From NCBI GenBank assembly GCA_910585295.1, contig CAJUDE010000034.1, positions 1-64,000 of the forward strand: DNA of 64,000 nucleotides, written 5' to 3'. The DNA comes from an uncultured Lachnospiraceae bacterium. Lineage in GTDB: Bacteria > Bacillota > Clostridia > Lachnospirales > Lachnospiraceae. The translations under genes were made by a program, and so were the position numbers. The notes under the pieces are model-generated. The model saw only the letters and a program-made list of their open reading frames with translations. It was not told the DNA's origin and did no database searches. This document shows, piece by piece, positions 1-8,076 of the stretch (positions within the stretch are counted from its first letter, which is position 1; each line of letters starts with the position of its first letter).

Positions 1-50
1 CCAACGCCGCCTTTCTGGTTGGTTAAAGCGATTACTTTGCAATTTGACAT
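1..50 (-). CDS. ParA/Soj-family ATPase, N-terminal fragment (runs off the left edge)
   Basis: Only the first 16 codons are present, translating as MSNCKVIALTNQKGGV followed by the start of another Gly codon. The KGGVG string is the start of the deviant Walker A motif of ParA/MinD-type ATPases. A clear AGGAGG ribosome binding site lies about 9 bases upstream of the ATG. ParA proteins segregate plasmids or chromosomes and are common cargo of integrative conjugative elements, which fits the AT-rich accessory stretch upstream and the element boundary near base 1040. Function beyond the family cannot be read from so short a piece. Confidence 0.75.
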   Translation of the reverse strand, partial: MSNCKVIALTNQKGGV

Positions 51-77
51 AGGGTGCGTCCTCCTTTCGCATAGATT

Positions 78-100
78 TAGCCACTTTGTCAAGGTGGCTA
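78..100. repeat. short inverted repeat upstream of the parA-like gene
   Basis: TAGCCAC at 78-84 pairs with GTGGCTA at 94-100 around a 9-base loop. It lies just upstream of the parA-like ribosome binding site. The 3' arm is followed by TGTAAA, and the same GGCTATGTAAA string recurs at 165-175, so it may be a duplicated operator (ParA loci often autoregulate) or a leader hairpin. It has no T-run and is not a terminator. Confidence 0.35.
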
Positions 101-119
101 TGTAAAGGTTTCATGGCAA

Positions 120-168
120 TAAAAAAAGCCGACTGGCTGTTTTATTTGCTAAACTACACCAATCGGCT
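120..168 (-). terminator. rho-independent terminator after the small accessory gene
   Basis: Read on the minus strand, AGCCGATTGG (159-168) pairs with CCAGTCGGCT (127-136) with one G-T pair, and is followed directly by a run of seven Ts. It sits 20 bases after the stop of the 190-525 gene and separates it from the parA-like gene. Confidence 0.7.
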
Positions 169-189
169 ATGTAAAAGTCTATTCTTTTT

Positions 190-525
190 TTATCTACTCT
201 TATATGATAAGGCTTCTCTTATTCTCTCTGTATCCCATTTTTCTGGAAACAATACCGCCATAATATGAAACGCATCCATCAGCCCTGCAATATACGCATG
301 AGTTCCGTATTCAAAATCCTGCTTATCTCTGCAATCTAAAAGGCGTTGGCAAACAGCCCTCTGTTTCTCCGTTAAATCAAGCTGATTAAAAGCATCCTCT
401 GCACTTCCCTCATTATTACTGTCCTTTTGATAACTTGCATCCGCTTGTAACAGTTTCAATACAGATTCGTCTTTTAGTTTCTCGACTGCTATCTTCACCA
501 GTTCTTTAAATTCTTTATCGCACAT
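190..525 (-). CDS. hypothetical mobile-element protein, 111 aa
   Basis: Unrecognised soluble protein rich in acidic and basic residues, predicted mostly helical, with a C-terminal segment FEYGTHAYIAGLMDAFHIM. It resembles in size and composition the small accessory proteins carried by Firmicutes conjugative elements, but I cannot assign a family with confidence. The ATG at 525 is preferred because AGGAGG lies 5 bases upstream; a GTG one codon earlier is also open. It overlaps the end of the preceding gene (stop 515-517), so the two are probably translationally coupled. A terminator follows at 120-168. Confidence 0.6.
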   Translation of the reverse strand: MCDKEFKELVKIAVEKLKDESVLKLLQADASYQKDSNNEGSAEDAFNQLDLTEKQRAVCQRLLDCRDKQDFEYGTHAYIAGLMDAFHIMAVLFPEKWDTERIREALSYKSR

Positions 526-712
526 CACTTCCTCCTGCCAGTTCTACCCTTAACTTTTTTATAGGTGCATTGACAACCTTAAAAATAAGCTCATCAATGC
601 AATCTGTATATCTGCCTTGCTGTATAAGCTGATTTTTCAGTCCCACAAGACTATGTAACAGGAGTTTTCTTTCTTCACTATCAACATATAAGTGATTTTT
701 CTTTTCTCTCAT
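515..712 (-). CDS. hypothetical mobile-element protein, 65 aa
   Basis: Small basic protein beginning MREKKNHLYVDSEERKLLL. The frame stays open upstream to 829, but the ATG at 712 has a purine-rich AAGGACGGTGG stretch ahead of it, whereas the upstream Met codons have no ribosome binding site and would overlap another small ORF for most of its length. Its last codons overlap the start of the next gene by 11 bases. The name and role are unknown; the location in an AT-rich stretch between a ParA-like gene and the rlmD 3' end argues for element cargo. Confidence 0.5.
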   Translation of the reverse strand: MREKKNHLYVDSEERKLLLHSLVGLKNQLIQQGRYTDCIDELIFKVVNAPIKKLRVELAGGSDVR

Positions 713-851
713 AAATGCCACCGTCCTTTTTGCTTTCATTATATAGACGGATAGCAGAATGTTCAAAGCTACAAATGAGCGAAAAAATAAGCGTACCACT
801 ATCTCTAATGATACGCCCATCCCGTTCAATTTCTAAGAGCCTGTTGCCCAT
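681..851 (-). CDS. possible small ORF at the element end, 56 aa
   Basis: An uninterrupted frame from ATG 851 to TGA 681 encodes 56 residues (begins MGNRLLEIERDGRII, ends YERKEKSLIC). It overlaps the start of the 515-712 gene by 32 bases. No convincing ribosome binding site precedes the ATG, so it may be the in-frame tail of a longer, decayed gene rather than a complete one. Confidence 0.3.
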   Translation of the reverse strand: MGNRLLEIERDGRIIRDSGTLIFSLICSFEHSAIRLYNESKKDGGIYERKEKSLIC

Positions 852-1042
852 ATTTTATCAGCAGGGTGTACACTACATAGACACGTTGATTGCGCAAACC
901 CTTTATTTTCCGTTTGTGTTCCCATACCCGATATCAACTACCACCGAAACGTCAAAGTAGTTTTTGAGGTGCTTATTTCGGATTTTTTCACCCTCCGAAG
1001 TGAACATGAAATGCTTCGCAAAGTGCCTAAAATAAAGGATTT
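852..1042. other. junction between mobile element and rlmD
   Basis: About 190 bases without a supportable gene between the small element ORFs and the rlmD stop codon. Composition is AT-rich and like the left end, unlike the chromosomal genes to the right. The 3' end of rlmD is a recurrent insertion target of Firmicutes integrative elements, so this is where an attachment site would lie. The partner site is outside the window, so the exact core cannot be marked. Confidence 0.4.
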
Positions 1043-2542
1043 CTACGAGGTTTTCTTTTGTATCAACACAATAGTCTCCACATGGACTGTATGCGGAAAC
1101 ATATCCACCATCTGCACTTTTTGCACCCCATACCCTTCCCCGCACAGATATTTTAAGTCCCTCGCCAAGGTTGCTGAATCACAGCTCACATAGACCACAC
1201 GTTCTGGCTGCATTTTCACAATGGTTTCCAGGCATTTGGGGTCACAGCCTTTCCTTGGCGGATCCACAACAATCACATCTGGATGCAGCATCCCATCTGC
1301 GCTGCCTCCATAGCCGCCTGCTTCTTTCGCGTTTGCGGACGGCTCCATCTTTCCCTTTACATAAAATTCAGGCAGAACTTCCTCTGCCTTCCCTACAAAA
1401 AACTCCACGTTTTCTATCCTATTTAATTCTGCATTCCGCCTGGCATCCGCGATAGCGGAAGCCACAACCTCCACGCCATACACCTGTTTTGCTTTCTGGG
1501 CTAAGAACAAAGAAATTGTGCCAATCCCACAGTAAAGGTCCCAAACAGTCTCTTTTCCAGTAAGCCCTGCAAACTCCAATGCCGCCTCATACAATTTCTT
1601 CGTCTGCACAGGATTTACCTGATAAAAAGACAACGGCGAAATCTGGTATTTGATATTTCCAATCGTATCTGTAATAAACGGCTGCCCCCAAAGGGTGGCT
1701 GTCTCTTCGCCAAGAATAGTATTTGTATTTCGCTCATTTCTATTTAATAGAATGCTGGCAACTCCTTTTATCATCCGTAATTTCTCCACCAGCTTTTCAG
1801 CATAAGGAAGGCTCCCCCCATTTATGACAAGGCAGACCATAATTTCCCCTGTGGAAAACCCAGTACGGATCAGCACATGCCGCACCAGCCCTGTCCCATC
1901 TTCCTCCCGGTAGGCAGGCACTTTATACTCTTCCATAAAAGAAACTACACTATCTAAAATCCTTTCATTGCCCTCCGCTCCCAGCAGGCATTTCCTATTT
2001 GGGATAATTACGTGGGTATGGGCGGCATAAAATCCTGCGACGACTTTCCCATCTTTATCCATGCCAATAGGCACCTGAGCCTTATTCCGGTAAAAATACG
2101 GGTCATCCATGCCGATAATTGGATGGATCACCGGGATATCCTCTAGCAAAAGGAAGCCGCCAATCCGTTTCAAATTGTTTATTACCTTATCTTCTTTGAA
2201 CTTTAACTGCTGGCGGTAATCCAACGCCTGAATCTGGCAGCCGCCGCATTGACGGTGGAATGTACAAGGAGGGCATACCCGATAGGGGGAAGGCTCAAGA
2301 ACCTCCACCAACCGGGCATACCCATAATTCTTTTTCATTTTCATGGCCTTTGCCAAAATATGGTCCCCCACCACAGCATCTTTTACAAAAAAAATAAAGC
2401 CATCCTTTTTGCCAATTCCTTCCCCCTCTGTTCCCATGTCCTCTATAAAAAGCTCAAGCTCCGCGCCTTTTGGGAAACCAGCCCCTTGGCCGTTCCCATC
2501 CGTCGCCTGGCGCTTGGCGCCATTCTTCTTTTTTCCCTTCAT
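1043..2542 (-). CDS. rlmD: 23S rRNA (uracil-5-)-methyltransferase RlmD
   Basis: S-adenosylmethionine-dependent enzyme that makes 5-methyluridine in 23S rRNA (RlmD/RlmCD/RumA family, about 500 aa, normal length). Visible in order: an N-terminal TRAM RNA-binding domain, the iron-sulfur cysteines CPPC and CGGC, a SAM-binding loop DLYCGIGTISLFLA, the motif DVIVVDPPRKGCD, and the catalytic-cysteine motif VYVSCDSATLARDL. The start is set at MKGKKKN because GGAG lies 5 bases upstream; an in-frame ATG 7 codons earlier lacks a good site. The final residues (HVETIVLIQKKTS) lie against the mobile-element junction, so the last few codons may be supplied by the element. Confidence 0.92.
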   Translation of the reverse strand: MKGKKKNGAKRQATDGNGQGAGFPKGAELELFIEDMGTEGEGIGKKDGFIFFVKDAVVGDHILAKAMKMKKNYGYARLVEVLEPSPYRVCPPCTFHRQCGGCQIQALDYRQQLKFKEDKVINNLKRIGGFLLLEDIPVIHPIIGMDDPYFYRNKAQVPIGMDKDGKVVAGFYAAHTHVIIPNRKCLLGAEGNERILDSVVSFMEEYKVPAYREEDGTGLVRHVLIRTGFSTGEIMVCLVINGGSLPYAEKLVEKLRMIKGVASILLNRNERNTNTILGEETATLWGQPFITDTIGNIKYQISPLSFYQVNPVQTKKLYEAALEFAGLTGKETVWDLYCGIGTISLFLAQKAKQVYGVEVVASAIADARRNAELNRIENVEFFVGKAEEVLPEFYVKGKMEPSANAKEAGGYGGSADGMLHPDVIVVDPPRKGCDPKCLETIVKMQPERVVYVSCDSATLARDLKYLCGEGYGVQKVQMVDMFPHTVHVETIVLIQKKTS

Positions 2543-2615
2543 ATTTTCTCCAACCATAAACAAAATGTAAACGCCTTATTATTTAAGTTTGCGTACCTAA
2601 AACAGATTGCAAAGC

Positions 2616-3560
2616 TTATGTACTGGTCTTACGTATATTTGACTCAAATAACCGGTTATAGCCAAGCCACTCGTTATTCCCATCTGCCGCGGCAAAAGCT
2701 TCTTTGATTGTCTGCATCTTTGCGTCTGTATTATCTGCAAGGCTTAAAGCAAGCGCTTCTGCAATTGCCGGCTTTTTCGGTGAACCATATTCCAATTCCC
2801 CCTGATGGGCTAAAATACAATGCTTTAATTCATTGGCAAGCTTGACTGGAAAGCCTGAAATCGTTCGGATGCGTTCCCCTACCATCTCCTCGCCTATCAC
2901 CACATGCCCTAATAGCTGCCCTGCATCTGTATAATCATTTTCTGGAAAAACAGATAATTCCTGCAGCTTCCCAATATCATGGAACATGGCGGCCGCCAGC
3001 AGCAAGTCTTTGTGTAAGATTGGGTATGCCACTGTAAAATAATTGCACAGCTTGACCACGCTTAATGTATGTTCCAGCAAGCCTCCCACATAACCATGGT
3101 GGATTGTTTTGGCCGCGCTGTGGAACTTAAAATCCTTTTCAAATTGTTTATCCTCCAGAAAAAAGCTAGAACAAAGCTTTTTCAGCCAAGGGTTCTTCAT
3201 TTCCTGCACAAACCCAACTAGTTCCCGATACATCTGGTCGATATCTTTTTCACTGACCGGAAGGTATTCCTTTGGGTCATACTCCCCTTCACGCGCCTTA
3301 CGGATACGCTTCACATTTAACTGCAAGGCGCCCTGGAAGCTTGTGACATCCCCAACTACGTCAATATAATCCAATGCCTCAAATTCATCAATCCCCTGGG
3401 AATTTGGATCCCAAACTTTAGCGTCCAGCGTCCCAGTTTTATCCTGAAGGACCAAAGACTCATAAGGCTTCCCAGCCTTCGTCAATGCCGCCTGCTTCAC
3501 TTTGCACAAATAAATATCCCCAACACGTTCTCCCTCTCTTAGGTTTGCTATATATTTCAT
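2616..3560 (-). CDS. yhaM: 3'-5' exoribonuclease YhaM family (OB-fold plus HD domain)
   Basis: 314 aa, the usual length for YhaM/CBF1-type proteins. An N-terminal OB-fold nucleic-acid-binding domain (about residues 10-95, with SLVLQDKTGTLDAKVWD) is followed by an HD phosphohydrolase domain with the H of HHGYVGGLLEHT and the metal-binding MFHDIGKLQ. Family members trim RNA (and single-stranded DNA) from the 3' end in the cytoplasm. It lies 73 bases upstream of rlmD on the same strand and 12 bases downstream of the HtrA-like gene, so the three may be cotranscribed. In Bacillus subtilis yhaM sits beside yhaN and yhaO; here that pair is 58 kb away at the right end of the window. Confidence 0.88.
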   Translation of the reverse strand: MKYIANLREGERVGDIYLCKVKQAALTKAGKPYESLVLQDKTGTLDAKVWDPNSQGIDEFEALDYIDVVGDVTSFQGALQLNVKRIRKAREGEYDPKEYLPVSEKDIDQMYRELVGFVQEMKNPWLKKLCSSFFLEDKQFEKDFKFHSAAKTIHHGYVGGLLEHTLSVVKLCNYFTVAYPILHKDLLLAAAMFHDIGKLQELSVFPENDYTDAGQLLGHVVIGEEMVGERIRTISGFPVKLANELKHCILAHQGELEYGSPKKPAIAEALALSLADNTDAKMQTIKEAFAAADGNNEWLGYNRLFESNIRKTST

Positions 3561-3572
3561 AATTTTACTCCT

Positions 3573-4871
3573 TTATTTTAATACGCCGACCACCACTGCA
3601 CAGTCCAGGTCTACATATGCCTCCCCACTCTGCCGCTTAATGGTAATCGTAATAGTATCCTCTGGGCTTAGCGCATAAATTTTCTGGTTATACTGCTCCA
3701 CTGTAGCAACCTCTTCCCCATTGATTTTTGAAATAACGTCTGCCTCCTGCATCCCTGCCGCCATTGCAGGTGAATCCATTTCCACAGATTTAATATAAAC
3801 CCCTTTCGGGATGCTGAATTCTTTTGCAATCTCTTCTGTGACAGTGCTTAAGCGCAGCCCAACATAGGGGACGTCCCTGCCATTGGATAGGTCCTCTATC
3901 ACCTGCTTTAATTCTGACACAGCCAGGGCAGTAATGGTGTTGCGGTCATTGGGGCTGCTATAATCCTGCAATACCAGCCCAATAATCTCACCTTTTAGAT
4001 TGATCAACACGCCGCTTCCATTTTCACTCCCCACAATATCTGTAGTGAAAATCGTATAATTCTTATCTATAGTAGACACTTCATTCTTAGAAGATGTGAT
4101 TGTTCCGCACAAAATAGAATAATTTGCCCCCAGTGGGCTTCCAATAGCAAGCACGGTCGTGCCTTGGCTGACCACATAAGAATTCCCCAGTGGGGCAACT
4201 GCCATCTGCCCTAAAACCGCCTCCGGGATATCTTCCAGTGGGACGCTGATAATGGCAATCCCTGTATTCCCATCATATTTTTTTAAAGAGGCTGAAGCCA
4301 TCGTGCCATCAATAAATGTAATATTAATTTCCTGCGCGTCGACAATTACCTTTTTCTCTGTTAAAATAAGAAGTTCCTGCCCACTATTCCCAATAATAAC
4401 CCCTGCCGCCCGATTCTCATTCTCATAAGGCGTATTGAACCAATCCATGCCGCTTGTCACCCCAGTGACAGTCACCACAGATTTATTCGCCTGCTTCCCA
4501 ATATTATACAGCTTGTCCTGCAACTTTTGATAATCCTCTATCTCCAGTTCCTCTTGCACCACCACAGTCTGGCTCTCCGGTTGCGGTGGAGGCTCCTTTT
4601 TTTCTTCCTCTTCTTCCTCCCCATCCTCTTCCCCCTCCTGTGGGGCGTCATCTTTCGGAATACTGATTGTGGATTCCTCTTTTGGATAGAGCCATTCTTC
4701 CAGATAAGGTTCCATCAAAACAAATACAAAACATGCCACTACCCCGAAAACTACTGCACAAAGAAGATTAAATCCCGCATGGATTAACAGCCGCCGCTTA
4801 TTGACTGGTTTGTCTTTTATTTTTTCCTTAATAAAAGCAAATTCCTGCTCATTCTGCTCCTTTTGTTTCAT
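3573..4871 (-). CDS. membrane-anchored HtrA/DegP-like protein with a degenerate catalytic triad
   Basis: 432 aa: a cytoplasmic N-terminus, one transmembrane helix at about residues 28-53, a long Glu/Pro-rich linker (about 70-105), a trypsin-like domain (about 130-320) and a C-terminal PDZ domain (about 330-425). The fold is that of HtrA proteases, which degrade misfolded envelope proteins. The three catalytic residues are missing: the segment that normally reads TNNHVV is TEKKVI, the TDLAV aspartate position is NTGIA, and GNSGGPL is replaced by ENGSGVL. It is therefore probably a non-proteolytic sensor, chaperone or scaffold. It is divergent from mutS2 across about 100 bases. Confidence 0.85.
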   Translation of the reverse strand: MKQKEQNEQEFAFIKEKIKDKPVNKRRLLIHAGFNLLCAVVFGVVACFVFVLMEPYLEEWLYPKEESTISIPKDDAPQEGEEDGEEEEEEKKEPPPQPESQTVVVQEELEIEDYQKLQDKLYNIGKQANKSVVTVTGVTSGMDWFNTPYENENRAAGVIIGNSGQELLILTEKKVIVDAQEINITFIDGTMASASLKKYDGNTGIAIISVPLEDIPEAVLGQMAVAPLGNSYVVSQGTTVLAIGSPLGANYSILCGTITSSKNEVSTIDKNYTIFTTDIVGSENGSGVLINLKGEIIGLVLQDYSSPNDRNTITALAVSELKQVIEDLSNGRDVPYVGLRLSTVTEEIAKEFSIPKGVYIKSVEMDSPAMAAGMQEADVISKINGEEVATVEQYNQKIYALSPEDTITITIKRQSGEAYVDLDCAVVVGVLK

Positions 4872-4914
4872 AGTGTACCCTCCTGATAATCATTATACGT
4901 TTTTCCCTGGCTTG

Positions 4915-4943
4915 TTGCAAGATTTTTATTTTTCAGGTATAAT
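4915..4943 (+). promoter_or_regulatory. sigma-A-type promoter for mutS2
   Basis: TTGCAA (4915-4920), 17 bases, then a perfect TATAAT (4938-4943). It starts transcription about 25 bases before the mutS2 ATG. The same box pair and spacing occurs upstream of rpsJ on the other strand. Confidence 0.8.
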
Positions 4944-4974
4944 ATTCGGCAGATATAGGAAAGGATTACGGATT

Positions 4975-7344
4975 ATGAATGAAAAAGCCCTCCACACATT
5001 AGAATATCACAAAATTATAGATATGCTGTCTGAATGTGCGACCACTGCTTCTGGCAGGGAGCTATGCAGAGCCTTAAAGCCCTCCACAGACCTAGCCGAA
5101 ATCCAGCTTGCCCAGCAGCAGACTTCCGACGCATTGACAAGGATTTACCAAAAAGGCTCCCTCTCCTTTTCTGGCGCCCACAATATAGGCGCCTCCCTGA
5201 AACGCCTGGAAGTAGGCGGAACCTTGGGCATAGAGGAGCTTCTCAAGATAGCCTCCCTGCTAGAGGTGGCAAAACGCGCCAAAGCTTATGCCCGCAAAGA
5301 AAGGGAGGATGATAAAGCGGATTCCTTAAACGGCTTTTTTGACCAGTTAGAGCCATTAACCCCATTGCTGGAGGAAATACGGCATTGCATCTTGTCAGAG
5401 GATGAAATTGCAGATGACGCCTCTGCCACTTTAAAAAGCATCCGCCGTTCCATCAAAAACGCCAATGAAAAGATCCGAAGCCAAATGAACGACTTGCTAA
5501 ACAGCAACCGCAACAACCTGCAGGACGCCGTTATCACCATGCGCAACGGGCGCTATTGCCTTCCGGTAAAAGCGGAAGCCAAGGGGCAGGTGCCAGGCAT
5601 GGTACACGACCAGTCCGCCACAGGCTCCACCCTTTTTATTGAGCCAATGGCAATTGTAAAGCTGAACAACGACTTAAAGGAACTTTTCCTAAAAGAACGG
5701 GAAGAGATTGAAATTATCCTCGCCAACTTAAGCAGCCTTGCCAGCGAGTATATCCCGTACCTCAAAGACAACTTTGAGATTTTAACAAAATTAGATTTTA
5801 TTTTTGCCAAAGGCTCCCTTGCAAAACAGTATAATGGGACCGCCCCTGTGTTTAATACAAACCGCTGCATCCGTATCCGAAGCGGGCGCCACCCGCTGCT
5901 GGACAGCCGCAGAGTGGTGCCAATTGACATCCGTTTGGGAGACGGCTTTGACTTACTGATTGTGACAGGGCCAAACACTGGCGGAAAAACAGTTTCTTTA
6001 AAAACCGTCGGGCTGTTCACCTTAATGGGCCAGGCAGGGCTCCATATCCCTGCAAACGACCGTTCCGAACTTTCGATTTTCGAGGAAGTCTTTGCAGATA
6101 TTGGCGATGAACAGAGCATTGAGCAGAACCTTAGCACTTTCTCATCCCATATGACAAATATCATCTCTATTTTGAAACATGTAAATGAAAACTGCCTGGT
6201 GCTGTTTGACGAGCTTTGCGCCGGGACTGACCCTACAGAAGGGGCCGCACTGGCAATCTCAATCCTGTCCCAGCTCCATAATTATGGAACACGCACCATG
6301 GCGACCACCCATTACAGCGAGCTTAAGGTTTTTGCCCTATCTACCCCTGGCGTGGAAAATGCCTGCTGCGAATTTTCCGTAGAGACATTAAGCCCTACCT
6401 ACCGCCTTTTAATCGGCATCCCTGGAAAAAGCAACGCCTTTGCAATCTCTGGCAAGCTTGGGCTTCCATCTAGCATTATTGAAGACGCCAAAAGCCGTAT
6501 GACAGAACAGGAAGAAAACTTTGAAGACCTGATTTCTGACTTGGAAACCAGCCGTGTGGCAATGGAAAAAGAACGGCTGGAAGCGGAACAATACCGTCAA
6601 GAGACAGAAGCCATAAAACGCAAATTAGAAGAAAAACAGGAGCGGCTGGACAGCCAGCGGGACAAAATTATCCGCCAGGCAAACGAACAAGCCCATGCCA
6701 TCCTGCGGGAAGCCAAAGAAGTGGCTGACCAGACAATTAAGAATTTCCACAAATTTGGCCGGGGCAATGTTTCTGCAAAAGAGATGGAACAGGAGCGGGG
6801 CAAGCTGCGGGGCAAAATGGCAGGGTTAGAGAAAAATATGTCTTTAAAGCAGCAAGGGCCTGCAAACCATAAAGTCCCTAAGAAACTTCGCATTGGAGAT
6901 TCTGTAAAAGTCTTAAGCATGAATTTAAAAGGCACTGTCCACACCTTGCCAAACGATAAAGGCGACTTGTATGTGCAGATGGGGATTTTGCGTTCCCTAG
7001 TGAATATCAAAGACCTGGTATTGTTAGAAGAGCCGCCGGCACTTGGCAACCAAAAGAAATCCACAGGGGCGGGAAAATTAAAAATGTCCAAGTCCGCCAG
7101 TGTTTCCACAGAAATTAACCTGATTGGGAAAACCATAGATGAAGCCATCCCTCTGTTGGACAAATACCTGGACGACGCCTACCTTGCCCATATGCCCTCT
7201 GTCCGCATCGTGCATGGGAAAGGCACTGGCGCGCTGCGCAAAGCCGTCCATGGGCATTTAAAACGGCTGAAGTATGTGAAATCTTACCGCTTGGGTGAAT
7301 TTGGCGAAGGAGATTCCGGCGTTACAATCGCCGACTTTAAATAA
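4975..7344 (+). CDS. mutS2: endonuclease MutS2
   Basis: 789 aa, the normal length. MutS2 is an ATP-dependent branched-DNA binding protein that suppresses homologous recombination and also splits collided ribosomes in Firmicutes. The MutS core and clamp precede the ATPase with Walker A GPNTGGKT at 332-339 and Walker B LVLFDELCAGTDPTEG. A long coiled coil (about 500-620) and KOW-like segment lead to a C-terminal Smr nuclease domain with VRIVHGKGTGALR. The start is the ATG at 4975, with AAAGGA upstream and a promoter at 4915-4943; the frame extends further upstream but crosses that promoter. A response regulator gene follows after 30 bases. Confidence 0.95.
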   Translation: MNEKALHTLEYHKIIDMLSECATTASGRELCRALKPSTDLAEIQLAQQQTSDALTRIYQKGSLSFSGAHNIGASLKRLEVGGTLGIEELLKIASLLEVAKRAKAYARKEREDDKADSLNGFFDQLEPLTPLLEEIRHCILSEDEIADDASATLKSIRRSIKNANEKIRSQMNDLLNSNRNNLQDAVITMRNGRYCLPVKAEAKGQVPGMVHDQSATGSTLFIEPMAIVKLNNDLKELFLKEREEIEIILANLSSLASEYIPYLKDNFEILTKLDFIFAKGSLAKQYNGTAPVFNTNRCIRIRSGRHPLLDSRRVVPIDIRLGDGFDLLIVTGPNTGGKTVSLKTVGLFTLMGQAGLHIPANDRSELSIFEEVFADIGDEQSIEQNLSTFSSHMTNIISILKHVNENCLVLFDELCAGTDPTEGAALAISILSQLHNYGTRTMATTHYSELKVFALSTPGVENACCEFSVETLSPTYRLLIGIPGKSNAFAISGKLGLPSSIIEDAKSRMTEQEENFEDLISDLETSRVAMEKERLEAEQYRQETEAIKRKLEEKQERLDSQRDKIIRQANEQAHAILREAKEVADQTIKNFHKFGRGNVSAKEMEQERGKLRGKMAGLEKNMSLKQQGPANHKVPKKLRIGDSVKVLSMNLKGTVHTLPNDKGDLYVQMGILRSLVNIKDLVLLEEPPALGNQKKSTGAGKLKMSKSASVSTEINLIGKTIDEAIPLLDKYLDDAYLAHMPSVRIVHGKGTGALRKAVHGHLKRLKYVKSYRLGEFGEGDSGVTIADFK

Positions 7345-7374
7345 CATGCCAACCCTAGTTTTAAAGGAGGACTT

Positions 7375-8076
7375 ATGGTTACAAAACAAAAAATCCTTAT
7401 TGTGGACGACGATGTGAATATTGCAGAATTGATTTCCCTCTACCTTACCAAAGAATGTTACGACACCCGCATGGTACATGATGGGGAAGAAGCCCTTTCT
7501 GTATATGAGCAGTACCAGCCAAACCTGATTCTGTTAGACCTGATGCTGCCTGGCATTGACGGCTACCAGGTATGCCGGGAAATCCGTTCTAAGTCCAACC
7601 TCCCTATCATTATGTTATCTGCCAAAGGGGAAATTTTTGACAAAGTGCTTGGGCTGGAGCTTGGCGCGGACGACTATATCATGAAGCCCTTCGACTCCAA
7701 AGAACTGGTTGCCCGGGTAAAGGCAGTGCTGCGCAGGTACCAGCCTGCCAAGCCAGAGGCCTCCGCCCCCAACATCAAATGTGTGGAATACCCAGACCTT
7801 ACTATCAACCAGACCAACTATTCCGTGCTTTACCGCGGAAAGCCTGTGGAAATGCCGCCTAAGGAATTGGAGCTGCTATATTTCCTAGCCTCCTCCCCCA
7901 ACCAGGTATTCACCAGGGAACAGCTTTTAGACCATATCTGGGGGTATGAATATATTGGCGACACACGCACAGTAGACGTCCATGTCAAACGGCTGCGGGA
8001 AAAAATCAAAGACCACATTTCCTGGCGCCTTGCAACCGTCTGGGGCATTGGGTATAAATTTGAGGTGAAACAGTGA
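7375..8076 (+). CDS. OmpR/PhoB-family response regulator
   Basis: 233 aa. Receiver domain with the acidic pocket VDDD near residue 11, phosphoacceptor Asp55 (LLDLMLPG) and Lys in IMKPF; then a winged-helix DNA-binding domain ending IWGIGYKFEV-type (VWGIGYKFE). An AAAGGAGG site precedes the ATG. Its last four bases overlap the start of the histidine kinase, so the two form a two-component system. The regulon is not evident; mutS2 upstream and the sulfate operon downstream have their own signals. Confidence 0.92.
   Translation: MVTKQKILIVDDDVNIAELISLYLTKECYDTRMVHDGEEALSVYEQYQPNLILLDLMLPGIDGYQVCREIRSKSNLPIIMLSAKGEIFDKVLGLELGADDYIMKPFDSKELVARVKAVLRRYQPAKPEASAPNIKCVEYPDLTINQTNYSVLYRGKPVEMPPKELELLYFLASSPNQVFTREQLLDHIWGYEYIGDTRTVDVHVKRLREKIKDHISWRLATVWGIGYKFEVKQ

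Noticed and set aside
97..178. Two copies of GGCTATGTAAA as a possible attachment-site or CRISPR-like repeat
   Set aside because: Only two short copies, each part of a hairpin; one belongs to a terminator. No array.
2249..2707. 152-codon plus-strand frame across the rlmD start
   Set aside because: Overlaps rlmD and the yhaM end, no ribosome binding site, no family resemblance.
5553..6164. 203-codon minus-strand frame inside mutS2
   Set aside because: Lies wholly within mutS2, no start site, low-complexity Ser-rich translation.
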